A stretch of 64,000 nucleotides of DNA, taken from the NCBI RefSeq assembly GCF_000218685.1, contig NW_006763307.1, forward strand, positions 280,854 through 344,853. The letters are read 5' to 3'. Both the position numbers and the translations under genes were made by a program. This document shows, one piece after another, positions 25,294 through 36,718 of this stretch. The notes beneath the pieces are model-generated. The model saw only the letters and a list, made by a program, of their open reading frames with translations, searched no databases and was not told the origin of the DNA. Origin of the DNA: Serpula lacrymans var. lacrymans S7.9. Lineage: Eukaryota; Basidiomycota; Agaricomycetes; Boletales; Serpulaceae. Every line of letters starts with the position of its first letter. Within the stretch, counting starts at the first letter, position 1.

Positions 25294-26462
25294 GGTTATG
25301 AGTCCTGTGCTCTAGCCATCTTCCTGACCTCATATCTCACCATCCAAGTGTCCTACTGCTTATCCATCGTAACCATCGTCTTCTGAGACTCTTATTATCT
25401 CATCCATCACCTCAGATTACTCTGATCTCATCTTGATCTCCAACAACAACTCCTTGTTGCAAGTTACCCCCATTTTGGACGCTTTTTTGGTCTTATCTGC
25501 ACCATATCTCGCCCAATCCTTATCTGATCGTCCTGTAACTTCTACCATCGTCTTCTACGGCCTAAATAACCCTAGGAGACCTGTCAGAGCGGTTGGATTT
25601 GAGCTGGATCTTTCTGTGAGCCTTCATCATCATTTGATCACCTTTTGGCCCCCTATTCCATATCTCCACATCCTGTGCTTGGATCTTGGCCCTATTTGAG
25701 CCATCTACTACCCTATACTATTGCACTTTACCCCCTCAATTTGGGGGCAATCCATCCACTCCATCATCCTCTGTGAAGTTCACATTTTTGGCACTTTCAC
25801 CCCTATTGGACCCCTATTGCATATCTCCACATCCTGTGCTTCACTTCTTGTGATATTTGGGCCATCTATTACTCTATAAAAACGTTCCCTATACCTCTGA
25901 TTTGGTGGCAATCCATCCATCTTATCTGTCTCTGCATCAATTTCGACTTTTTGCCCTATTTTTCGCTTTTTGGCATATCTGGTGTGTGCATAAAGCTCCA
26001 ATCTTCTCTACTCTGTCCATTATCAGATAGAACAAGCCTATAGACTGTGAAGCTCGCCTGCATTGCCTCAGTTTGCTGTTGCCTAGAGCCTCTCTCAGTC
26101 TGCGGTGTTTGGGGAGCTTAAGTCACTTTGTTGACTCATATACAAGCCCTATTAACCAACACTGTCTCGAGGCGATTTCTCTGTTAATATCAGTGTGGAA
26201 TTGAAAGGGGAACACAGGCGTAACCCTGTAGCAGCACTAGGAAGCCTTAGCACCCTCCTGGATTGCTTTTGGACGCTTTTTGGACCCTATTTGGACCCAT
26301 CCTTGCGCTTTCTGACCCTCTCCATATCCTCTCTCTACCGCCTCACCATCTTATCTGCTCACCTCCTACTGTTGCCCATTGTCTTTGCCACTATTCCATC
26401 GCCTATAGCCGTCTCCTACATCATTTATCATTGCTCTATTGTCTTATACAACACCCATCATG

Positions 26463-29400
26463 TCTGACTCTGATCCCAAGTTCCATCCCTTGTCTGGCAC
26501 TAACTACCCCCAGTGGAGTGGTGAAATGCAAGCTTGATTGATGACCAAGGGACTGTGGGGGCTCGTCTCTGGCGCTGAAAAGTGTCCTGGGACTGACGCT
26601 GAAGCAATAGAAAAATGGGAGTTGAGAGCTGAAAAGGCTGCTGGTGCATTATACCTCAATGTCACCAAAGAGCAGCGCATCCATCTTGATGGCATCATTG
26701 ATGATCCTGTCAAGATCTGGGAGAAACTGGCAATTGTGCACGTCTCTAAGAAGCCTGGGATGAGATTTAATGCCTATGACGACTTCTTCTCTATCAGAAA
26801 GAAGGAGGACAAGTCCCTGCAGTCTCTCATGACCAGAATTGACGAAGGCATGCATCAGATTCAAAATCTTCGTCCTACTGGCTTCTCATTGTCTGAATTG
26901 GACGATGAATTGACATGCATGGCCATGATTAGGGCGCTTCCTGATCAATATGCCCACTTCACTTCATCTCTACTAGGTCTGGGCACCTTGGACAAGACCC
27001 AGCTCAGGGATGCTTTCCTTGCTAAAGAGGTCAATCGCTGTTGTCGTGCTGAAATTGATTCTGCCTTGCATTCTTCGTCTACCACTGCCAATAGCACCTG
27101 CACCCATCCTAACTGCCATCATTGCAACTAATCCACCACCTCTACTTGCGTTCAGTGTGATTTCTGTGGTTTACTTGGTCATACCCAAAACAAATGCCAC
27201 AGATACATTGCTAGTCGCCAACAGGCAGTGGAGGGTGCTAAGAATCGCTACAAGTGTGGCAATAAGGCTCAGGCAGGCTCCAGCAACTCTCAGAATACCT
27301 CTCAGCAGCCCAAATCTTCGCCCAACAATGCCAATTCATCTACTGTGGTCACTGAATCAGCTGGAAATGCAAGTCTTTGTTCCATTCATCCCTCTGATCC
27401 TCATTGCCCTCTCCAACTTGATGCTGACATTGATTGGAATGCAAACACAGGCGCCACTTCTCATATGACACCTCATCGTCATTGGGTGCACCACTACACC
27501 CCATATCGTGTGCCAATCAAGCTGGCTGATCACACTGTTGTCTATTCAGCTGGTGTTGGTACTGTGGTGTTTAATCCTGTGATGAATGGCAAAGTGGCTA
27601 GGGCTGTGGAATTCTCTAGAGTGCTCCATGTACCAGATCTTCGAAATAATCTCCTCTCAGTCTTGTATTTAACTCGTCAAAGTGGTTTCAATGTCACTAT
27701 TTCGTCTCATTCCATGTCCTTTATGCGTGACAACACTCTCTTGTTCACTGCAACTATCAATGACAACAATGCAGCATTCCTTGATGGATCTACTGCTGCT
27801 TGTGTTGAATTGGGACATTTTACTGCGACTATACCACTTGATTTGATGCTCTGGCATCGCAGATTGGCTCACCACCACCATGCTGATGTCAAGAGACTGA
27901 TACAGAGAGATCTGGTCACTGGGCTTACACTGGAATCCAAGGCTGCTCCTGATCCTGTCTGTGAACCGTGCTTGTCTGGCAAGATGCATGCCAATCCATT
28001 CCCCTCATCTGATACTCGCTCTGCTCATCCTTTGGACCTCATCCATTCTGATGTACACCAAGTCTCTTCCCCCACATTCTCTGGTTATTGCTACTGGGTC
28101 ACCTTCATTGACGATCACAGTCGATTCCGTGTTGTTGTGCCTCTTAAGGCCAAGTCAGATGTCTTTGATGCTTTCAAGAGATTCAAGGCTTATGCTGAGA
28201 CTCAATTGGAGCGTAAAATCAAGGCTCTGCGCGATGACAAAGGGGGAGAGTACATGTCCAAGGAATTTGAGCAATTCACAGATGACCATGGTATTGTCAG
28301 ACAGCATACCACCAGGAATCTGTTACGATCTCTATTGGACATTTAAGGACTACTCATTTCTTTTTACTCATCGGTTATACCATCGGACCGATGACTCATT
28401 TCCTTCACGTACACTTCCGTTCCTCTCGCATTCACAGTACCTATTATAGTACTTAGTCTTCAACAAACGGACCTGCCCTAGATAGGACCTAACTCCTATC
28501 ACCGATTCCTTTCCATTATAAATACCATGTAATAGCAGTAGTATTCTCCAATACAATTCTACGCAGTTTACACTTACAAAGCTAGACTCTTAAGATCAGA
28601 CTTCTATTCAGAAGAAGACCAACTCCCATTGGAAAACCTCCACTCAGAACTACGTTCTTGAACTTGTCTTCGGATAAGTCTCTTTACAAACCCCGACGAA
28701 CCCTCAGACTTTGTTAAGCACTTTGTGCATAACAGAATCATCCTCAGCAGAATGGTGTGGCAGAGCGAGCAAACAGACTTCTGACTGAGCGTATCACTGC
28801 CATGTTATCAGAGTCTGCATTGCCTAACAGCTTCTGGGGTGAATGTCTGTCCGCTTTGGTGCATGTCTGGAACAGGTGTCCCACTGATGCAGTGGCCTAT
28901 GCCACTCCATTTGAGTTGTGGTATGGACGCAAGCCTGACATGTCTCACCTTCGCTTTTGGGGCTGCACTGCCTATGTGCATGTGCAAAAGGACAAAAGAG
29001 GCGTCTTTGGCTCTCATATGGAGAAATGTGTGTTCATTGGTTACCCTGAGGGGTACAAGGGATGGAAATTCTACAATCCTACCACCAAGCGCAGTGTTAT
29101 CTCTGAGAGAGCTGATTTTGATGAGCGCTACTTCCCTGGCTTGAAGAGGTCTTCTGACAATGTCCCGCCTCCACCTCCCACTCCACCTTCGCTATCCATG
29201 CCATCGGGCCTGATTGAGGATGTCCCTGCACCAGGTCCAGGGGGAGATATGGGCCCACCAGCTGCGCTTCAGCAGCCTCAGCCATTGCCTGACAATGGGC
29301 CTCATTTGGACCTTGATGCAAAACCACCTGTGAATCAACCTCCTGAGCTTCCAAATCACCCTCCTCATCGCTCACCTTCTCCTGACTTGCCTATTGCACT

Positions 29401-31111
29401 GAGACGCCCTGTAAGGGCTAGGAGACCACCTAGACCATGGTGGCTTCAACACAGACAACCTACTCCTGCCATTGAGAGTGATGACAGTGATTCTGAGGCA
29501 GTTGATGATGAAGTGGCACACTTTGGAGACTCTGCTGAGCCTAGGTCATTTGCAGATGCAATGAAGCGTCCTGATGCAGATAAATGGAGAGAGGCAGCCA
29601 TGGAAGAGCTTCAAGCTCATAAGCGCAATGGTACTTGGTCACTAGTGGAACTACCTCCTGGAGTTAAGGCTATTGGTGGCAAGTGGGTCTTCAAGATTAA
29701 GTGCAACTCAGATGGCACTGTTGAGCGCTACAAGGCCAGATATGTGGCCAAAGGTTATAACCAGCGCCCTGGCTTTGATTTCCTCAAAATATTTGCACCT
29801 ACTGTCCGCATATCATCCATCAGAGTTGTCCTTGCCATTGCAGCCATCCACAACCTCCATTTGCGCTCCATTGACATTTCCCATGCATTCCTGAATGGAG
29901 TCATGGATGTCAAGGTCTACATGCATCAGCCAGAGGGATTCCATCAGGGTCCTCGCAATCTTGTTTGCCAGTTGGACAAGGCCATCTATGGGACAAAGCA
30001 GGGAGGCAGAATGTGGAACCAGAAGATGCACACTGTGCTTGAAAAACTCGGATTCAAGCGTACTTATTCAGACTCTGCCATCTATGTTTTTAACAGAGCT
30101 GATGTGCACATTATCCTGCCTGTCTTTGTTGATGACATGACACTGGCATCCACTTCTACTTCTGCACTTGACCAAGCTGTCAAGGACCTCTCCCTGCACT
30201 TTAAGCTTCGTGATCTTGGCCCTACTTTTTACCTACTTGGCATTTCCATCACTAGAGACCTAAGTGATCGCACCATCTCCCTCTCCCAACATCAGTACAC
30301 TCTGGACATTCTGGAGCGCTTTGGCATGAAGGACTGCAAGCCTGTGTCCACTCCCATGGATCCTGGTTTGCGCCTCACCAAGGACATGTCTCCCAAAACA
30401 TCCAGTGATGCTGCTTTGATGAAGGACATTCCCTACCTTGCTGCTGTTGGTGCTCTGATGTATCTGACCACTACCACTCGTCCTGACATTGCCTACCCTG
30501 TTGGAGTCCTTGCCAGATATAACTCTAATCCTGGTCTTACTCACTGGAGCGCTGTCAAGCACTTGTTCCGCTACTTGCAAGGCACCCTTGATCATTCCCT
30601 TGTCCTTGGTCCTGATCCCAATTCCACTGAACTCTTCATCACTTTCTCTGATGCCGATCATGGTGGTGACAAGGACTCTGGTCGTTCTACTGGTGCCTAT
30701 ATTGTCAAGATGGGATCTGGTGCTGTCTCCTGGAGCTCCAAGCTTCAGAACATTGTTGCTCTGTCCACCACTGAAGCAGAATACATTGCTGCTGTTGAGG
30801 CCGGCAAAGAGATTTGCTGGATGCGAAATTTGTTGAAGGAAATGGGCTATCCTATCACCTCTCCTTCCACCCTTCATATTGACAACCAATCTGCCATCTC
30901 TGTATCCAAGAACCCTGAGCGCCATGGTTGGATGAAACACCTTGATCTGCGATGGCATTGGTTGAGAGATGTTGTTGACTCTGGGCAGATTGCTCCTACC
31001 TTTGTTCCCACTGCTGAAATGCCTGCAGACTTGTTGACCAAGGCTCTTACCAAGCCTAAAGTGGAAGTGTTCAGGAAGATAATGGGACTTATTAGATCAG
31101 GGGGGAGCTGA
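26463..31111 (+). pseudogene. Copia gag-pol, broken
   Basis: ATG at 26463 (MSDSDPKFHPLSGTNYPQW). The gag has a CCHC knuckle (CDFCGLLGHTQNKC, about 27150-27195). The protease motif reads ANTGATSHM at 27441-27467, with the catalytic Asp codon changed to Asn (27444-27446). Integrase has the HHCC-like WHRRLAHHHH and PLDLIHSDVHQ; RT has PVFVDDMTLAS (about 30118-30150); RNase H has SDADHGGD and TTEAEYIAA. The stop after RSGGS is at 31109-31111. Breaks: TGA at 26535-26537 where Trp is expected, TAA at 27129-27131 upstream of the zinc knuckle, the protease mutation, and a 414-bp solo LTR inside integrase (28321-28734). Downstream of the LTR the frame (from about 28740) is open for over 780 codons. 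Confidence 0.92.
28321..28734. mobile_element. Solo LTR, family LTR3, TSD GAATC, inside Copia integrase
   Basis: 414 bp starting TGTTACGATC and ending GCATAACA, flanked by GAATC at 28316-28320 and 28735-28739. It contains TATAAATACC near 28518. Removing it and one TSD copy restores the integrase reading frame across the junction. Only one copy was seen in this window. Confidence 0.9.
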
Positions 31112-31129
31112 TGCTTGGGAGGTGCAGCA

Positions 31130-31140
31130 TCAGGGGGGAG
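31130..31140 (+). promoter_or_regulatory. Polypurine tract of the Copia element
   Basis: CAGGGGGGAG directly before the right LTR, the expected plus-strand priming site. A near copy occurs about 33 bp upstream, overlapping the end of pol. Confidence 0.75.
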
Positions 31141-31405
31141 TGTTAGTTTTGGTGATTTTGCACCTTTGTGCTACCTATATATTTTCATTCCTTTCTCTAT
31201 CTATTCTTCTATCATTCACTATTGATTGTGTTCTCTATTATTTCGCCTTTGTGGCTGCTTTGTTTACCTTTGTTTACAAAACTTCGGACAGTACTGCAGA
31301 GTCCAATGCTTCCTATTCTCTAGTTACTCACATTAGACTCTAGTTCCAGTCCCTGATTGCTCTCAGCAAGTGGCTAGACACTTCCTTCAAGCTTTGTTCT
31401 TAATA
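31141..31405 (+). repeat. Copia 3' LTR
   Basis: 265-bp copy of 25029-25293; followed directly by TSD GGACT (31406-31410). Confidence 0.92.
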
Positions 31406-34400
31406 GGACTCACCAAATACTCCTCGGTATTGTCGATTTTTGTGTGCCACAAAAGTACAACCAAATCACCAATGACACTCCAAGCATCAAGGACATCTTG
31501 TGAAACTAGGTCATAAATCATATAAAACATTACCTGGGCAAGACTTTTAAAATGTTTGCCAATAAGGCTGCCCTTGAATCGACAGATATATCCTGCCCCA
31601 AGCTGTACCGTATCAAGGTCATCCTTGTTGATAGATTCGAGCCGAGTCTGGAATTTAGTTAGTAAATGTGACTTCTCGAGGAGCCATACTGTTTGCCCCC
31701 AGAAATACTTTACAACACCCAATAATATGGTGTGCAAAATCTCAGTGGGAGTGTCTTGATGAATATCAACTGCTGGCATCCCTAGAAGTGGGTTAATGTG
31801 ATGGACAAGTGTAGAACCCTGCAGTAGGGTCTCAAGCTCCTGTCAGAGTCGCTGGCACACTTCTGTTTCAGGTAAAGCAGGCTTCCCTGGTTCACGCTTA
31901 TGCAATTGCTTGCCCAGTGCAAGCAATTGTTGAACAATTGAGGCGCTAGTGCTGTTGCGTATCCCTGTTGTCGCTGCAGTTTTCACTTTATTGGTTCCAC
32001 CGGACTCAAGGGAACTATCCACTTGCCGGTGGATTTGCTCTCGTGTCTCTTCTGGGGTCCGAGGTGGCCCACACTGCAAAAAAAAGGAGAGATAGAAGGG
32101 TTAAGGAGACAAGATAGAAAGAAATGGCTTACTTTGAATATGTTCCGATATCCCTCGTTAGTTTTTTTCTGTGCTTGAGTGCCGCCAACTTTACACGTTC
32201 TGCAAAAAAAGTTACTTTTCAGTCCTGAATGGCTACACTCCTCAGCGTGCATGGGGTTGTCTCCTGCAACAAATAGAACGTAAGGAAGTAACATGACTTC
32301 TTGCTCATACTTGCAATCCCAGGTAATAACACCCAAATCTGCTGCTTCACTACATGTGATCTGTGTAAGTTGTATGGATGACATGAGAGGAGAGCTGTTA
32401 CTAACCGGATAGAATCAGTGACGCCTTTCATTAACTCCATTGGTGCAGCATGTGGTGAGGATGAAACAAACTGCACAGAAAACTCCTTCTCAAGTATCTC
32501 CCGAGGCATTGAGGCGTTAGAGAGGTACACTACATGGTGCTTGTTCCACTGCTTTGATACATTGCCGGACACATCATCCATGAAAATTATTAGTGGGACT
32601 GTCAGCACTAAACGGCCAGCTGATTTAGTGCAAATGGGGTTAGGCATTTGAGTGCCGAACTGGGCAGATGATTTTATTACATGAATCAGTCAGAGGACTG
32701 AAAGATTGATGTGAGGAGATTTGACTTACCAGTAAATCCAGTAAATTCCTGCGAATTAGCCTGAATTTCCTTGAATGTCCGCACAAATGTGAGTGTTGGT
32801 GCAATGATGCACTCTGGATCCACAATGAAACCGGCCTATAATTGAGAAGTGTTTGAAATGTCAGCAAGATTGATGGAGGTAGAATACTTACCTCAGATGG
32901 AACGACAGAGTGCCCAATAGCTAGTGTCTCCACAATACCTAACTGATCTTGAGACTGAAATATTTTCTTGGGAATAAAATAGGCACCATTGCTTTGTTGT
33001 AGAAGTTCGTCAACAGAATATATCTTGCCATTTATGAGAATAGAAGGTGCCGCGAGGGAGGGAGGGAGATCATGTAACATCTTTGTTCCATGGTGAGCCT
33101 GAGACATGGAACCGTCGCCTTCTTCGGGGTAATCTTGCATGGAACATCTTGTAATCGGGTTTGAATAGTCCTGTTTTTTATTGGGTTGATTTAGTTAAGC
33201 TACTACATGTCTGGAAAAAAAACCTACATTTGCAATCACTCGAGCGACTGAATTTTGATAGAATACATTACCGGAATTTGTAGTCTTCTTTTCGGTTGGG
33301 TTTCCTACAAGTTTGCAAATCCTTTCTTGGCATTTCTTCAATGCATGGAGCGTCGGAACATTGTGCGCTGATAGCTCTTTGGCCCAGGACAAAACGGCCT
33401 TTTTCTGAGCATGAGAAAATCGGAGTCGGGGCGAACTAAAAAGAAGGTCAGTTGCAAACACCTGGCAGGATCAGGTTAGTATATTCTCAGGTCATATAGT
33501 GACACAAGAAGTTGGCTTACCTCTTCAGATGGCCATGGATAGGTTGGTGCACTGGGGTGAACATCAGTTTGTTTCAAATGTGCTATCAGGGATATCTGTA
33601 GATAGGACCTTTATCGTGCACAGTTTTTAAGGAGGAGTTTATGTACCTGGACATTCAATGCCAAAATCGTCACCATCTCCTTCTATTCCTAGTTCTTCAG
33701 TTTCAGGACGCAAACAGCACGAGAAAGGTCTATCGCCTTTGCTTAAAGATTCGCGGATTTCATGGTAGATGTCAACATCAGGCAGTAGCTTGAAAGTACA
33801 GAGCCCAGAATTTGATCCCCATAATTCTCGAAGCAGAAGTGGCTGGTCTTGGGGCCCATTACTCAACTGAGGTGGAGGTTTACTGTATGGCGAGAGATGG
33901 CGGTGGTGAGGAGAGGCGGAATCAGGACAGAATATATTTTGTAGAGGTGTTTGGGGAGCTGGAGATGACTGAGATGGTGGAAGAGATGGGGCCCAATGCA
34001 GGATAGATCCAGGCTCTGAGCGAAGTCTGGCAATGTGGCGTATATGCTTTTTGCTGGAATCGTAACCGGCCAAATGGCATCGCCTCATGGTTAAGAAAAG
34101 CCCATTCTGCTTGGGGCAGGCAAGGCATGCGACACATTTATCTCTGTCCAGGGAGCGGTGTCGATGATGAGAACTGTAGTTAGAAAACCACACACAAAAC
34201 AAACTAACACACAATCCTCCCAGATTCCACGGAATTTGTTTATGGGCTTTGCCTCCTAGAACAGTGGAGTGGTCTGGTTGTTCGTGGGGTGGTACATATA
34301 AAGATCCTTCAAAGTAAAACCCAGAGGTGTATGAGTGTGGGTTTTGAGGAGGAGGGATAGTTGAATTTATAGAAGGATAGGGGCTTTGTGGCGAGTATAG

Positions 34401-34699
34401 ACGAGCACTACCTTGCTAATTGTAGCACAAGGTAGGTTTGAGAACAACGAGGATGACGAGGTGACGAGGTTCCCAGTGATAGCAGGCTCCTGACGCACAA
34501 ACTGTAGTGCTCAGAAGGACTCTAATCGAAGGGGATGACAAAGGGGATGACAATCACTTTCAAAAGTGACGAGTGATGATGACAGCAGTTAACAGTGGTA
34601 GAAGTGGTAAGTGTTGTGACCACACTGGATCACAAGTAGCAGAGTAGTGAACTTGAGAGTAGAGAAGAAGTCTGGATTGGATTCTTGTTGTTTTTTTAC

Positions 34700-34735
34700 A
34701 AGGTAAAATACAGGGGTTTATATAGTAAAAGAAAA
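34700..34735 (-). promoter_or_regulatory. Putative TATA promoter of X1
   Basis: On the minus strand ACTATATAAACCCCTGTATTTT is followed within about 30 nt by a pyrimidine/A-rich start region. The motif is conserved in all three R3 copies. Confidence 0.5.
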
Positions 34736-35134
34736 GTAGGCTATGCACAGTATAGCTGTGCAAAAAGAATGAGAAAGAACATGAAGGAAGGAATGTACAC
34801 TGACAAATCCTGCGTAGGTAGTACAGGATAAGATTGTCAAAAAAAGGAAAAGAAAGGGATAGAACAATAAATGCTGTGAGTAATGTCACAGGTTTGTACA
34901 GCCATAAAGTAAAGTCCAATAGCAAAAAGAGAGCAGGAAAATCATGATGTCATGGGAAGATACAGTAAAAAAAGGGCAAGGCAAAACACTATCAGTATCA
35001 ACACAGTTCCTTTATTGTCAGTCAGACATTCTAAAAAACTATGTGTCCATAAAAATGATTCAAAAATCAAAAATAATCGCACTGTAAATGAATGTTCTGC
35101 TGAAAAAAAGAAACTGGAGCCACCGGTCCACCAC

Positions 35135-35677
35135 CTAGTCCAAATCCGACAGTTCCATGGCCTTACCAATGGACTGGTTGTGTTGGACCACCTGATCAAA
35201 CGAGGGAGGGAGAGGAGTAGTTCCAATTTGGAACAAGTGAATCCTAGGCAGCGTGTGATAGGTGTAGCTGTAGCGAAGACGATGGACAAAAGATAAGTGT
35301 ACCCAAGTGAATGGGACAGCAATGAACATGGGCGACGCAAGGGGATGAACCTTCTCCAGCTCAAAAACTACCCACCCACACTCCAACCAGGCAAGACGAG
35401 CGACCGATGTTTTGATAGTATATGATGGCAGATCGACGTCATGAAGATGGACCTGTTGCCCTATTTGGACCGGCCGCCGGGGCTTTGCTGATATCAGCAG
35501 TGGCACGTGGTAGTCAACGGATCGGCGACAGAAGCAGATAGGAAGTGGTGACATCAGAAATGGTGGGGGTGCAAATAAGATGAGGAGGAGGAGGGTGGAG
35601 GTGATGAAAAAGTGGATTAGAATGGGGACCCAGAAACGACCGTCAGGTGAGAATAAAAAGGAGAGGAAGGGGCCCAT
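35135..35677 (-). CDS. 180-aa putative membrane protein encoded in R3 (copy 3)
   Basis: ATG at 35675-35677 (MGPFLSFLFSPDG), stop at 35135. There is one strong hydrophobic segment near residues 18-42 (IHFFITSTLLLLILFAPPPF), then a soluble part with VQIGQQVHLHDVDLPSYTIK and a Trp/Glu-rich stretch. An open frame of the same length and position is kept in the other R3 copies (51726-52268, 61186-61728), with a number of amino-acid differences. I recognise no family. It could equally be a chance frame in the element's terminal region. Confidence 0.35.
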   Translation of the reverse strand: MGPFLSFLFSPDGRFWVPILIHFFITSTLLLLILFAPPPFLMSPLPICFCRRSVDYHVPLLISAKPRRPVQIGQQVHLHDVDLPSYTIKTSVARLAWLECGWVVFELEKVHPLASPMFIAVPFTWVHLSFVHRLRYSYTYHTLPRIHLFQIGTTPLPPSFDQVVQHNQSIGKAMELSDLD

Positions 35678-35987
35678 GGTGGGGCTAGGCAAAGGAAGGG
35701 GAGTAAGGGAAACGACAAAAGCAAGGGCGCAATGCAATGTGTAGCCAGTGGCGACGCAAAAATTTGCCGAAATGCCGAAATGCGGAAAGTACCAGATGGA
35801 AAAGCAAAGGTGAGCGTGACTGGATTGCCTAATAGAGGTGATGCTGATCAGCCACAAGTTCGAAAAAGGCAATATTAATTACTATTCCACGTGGCACTGT
35901 GCCTGTGTGGCGCAAAGGCGAGTCTTTTGAATATTCGCTTCATTATTGACACCTGTCCATGCTACCAATCAACTTTGGTGCATGACA

Positions 35988-36375
35988 TCAATTATCCAAA
36001 ATGTCCCGCAATGTACAATCTAATGCTTTAATCCCATGACAGTGTTGCATTGGCGCTTCATCCCAGACAATAACTCCGGTATGTCTCAATACCTCATGGA
36101 GGTCAGAGTTTTTTGGAATCCTGCATGTGGATGTTTCATGTACAGGAATAGGGATTCAATCTCAGAGGATGCTACACATAGAGCAACATTATGATTATCT
36201 CTTGCTCAAGCAGCAGCGGCAATTGTATTACAGGGGTATGTTTTTCCCTTACCCTTACCTTCAGCACTGTGAATAAAGCAAGTTATTCCCCAATTATGAT
36301 AGATTGACTGTATGATGGTATCAAAAGCATTCCGTTGCTCTTGACTGAGCTACTCCATACTATCTTTAGAGTAAT
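35988..36375 (-). pseudogene. PIF1-like helicase fragment, probably from a Helitron
   Basis: On the minus strand, broken pieces in order: QEQRNAFDTIIQSIY, an ATP-binding-like GKGKTY with NTIAAAA, ALCVASSEI, and IVWDEAPMQHCHGIKALDCTLR plus DILDN. These match PIF1-type helicase motifs I-II as found in the RepHel protein of Helitrons. Several frame changes and stops are needed, so it is a remnant. It ends exactly where R3 begins (35987), so R3/TE-X either inserted into it or captured its edge. Confidence 0.7.
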
Positions 36376-36718
36376 AATAATACAGTAAAGTGATCAAATT
36401 TTATTTAGTCAGAAGTCAGTGAACTTGTGCTGTCTATCCTTATAACCGTGAGAATTTTCAATGTGGCTGCAATTTTCACTGCACTCGTTACTACTGCACT
36501 ACCTTCCCTCTACTGCTAACCGAAAACCACGCGAGCGAAACTAAGCGAAAAAACGTGCTCCCACGTGTGCCGCACGCGACTTTTGGGACCCCCGTCCCCT
36601 TCGTTATAGATTAAAACTCTAATAATCCTGCAAGGTTTTTTTGACATTATTATGGTATTATTCGGAATTTTCACGCTATAATCCCTCATTTTTTTTAGTC
36701 TTCAAAGTGCAGTGTAAC
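36376..36718. other. Right flank of the transposon nest
   Basis: No gene seen. It contains a GC-rich patch with ACGTGCTCCCACGTGTGCC near 36553-36571 and then AT-rich sequence leading into the P450 remnant. Confidence 0.35.

Larger units (their letters stand above)
25029..31405 (+). mobile_element. Ty1/Copia LTR retrotransposon, 6.4 kb, TSD GGACT
   Basis: Two 265-bp LTRs (25029-25293 and 31141-31405) begin TGTTAGTTTTGG and differ at only a few positions. Target duplications GGACT lie at 25024-25028 and 31406-31410. The 5' leader (25294-26462) is long and non-coding, and a primer-binding-like GGTTATGAGTCC follows the left LTR. Gag-pol follows the Copia order (gag, protease, integrase, RT, RNase H), and a polypurine tract GGGGGGAG abuts the right LTR. 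It inserted into transposon gene X1 and was itself hit by a solo LTR in the integrase region. High LTR similarity implies a fairly recent insertion, but the coding sequence is disabled. Confidence 0.95.
22982..34173 (-). pseudogene. X1: large agaricomycete transposon protein, split by Copia and a solo LTR
   Basis: Many exons on the minus strand: a Cys-rich start (CVACLACPKQNG, about 34110-34140), PLIIFMDDVSGNVSKQWNKH (about 32555-32610), MHAEECSHSGLKSNFFCRTC (about 32185-32250), TPTEILHTILLGVVKYFWG (about 31690-31755). After the Copia insertion come KPKFHFLLHL and FGPALLFSTERYESFNHVFR (about 24795-24880). After a solo LTR come the 3' exons (ETTKVTQVV, 23600s) and a Pro/Gln/Tyr-rich tail ending at 22982. 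This block order is that of a very large multi-copy agaricomycete family of presumed DNA-transposon proteins; the catalytic fold is not clear to me. Besides the insertions there is an in-frame TGA at 31843-31845. A TATA box (34725 area) and a 5' exon appear to lie inside repeat R3. The start codon was not found. Confidence 0.7.
34156..35987 (-). repeat. R3 copy 3: 5' terminal region of TE-X
   Basis: This 1.8-kb segment recurs in both arms of the large inverted repeat (51428-53087 and 60227-62026) at high but not perfect identity. On the minus strand it starts TGTCATGCACCAAAG at 35987. It then holds a 180-codon open frame, a polyA-signal-like AATAAAGGAAC, a TATA box (CTATATAAACCCC, near 34720), a presumed first exon and intron (GTGTGT ... 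CTAACTACAG), and the first bases of the X1 exon at 34173. The first exon and intron run straight into X1 here, so I infer R3 is the 5' end and promoter of the X1-bearing element rather than a separate insertion. Confidence 0.65.
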
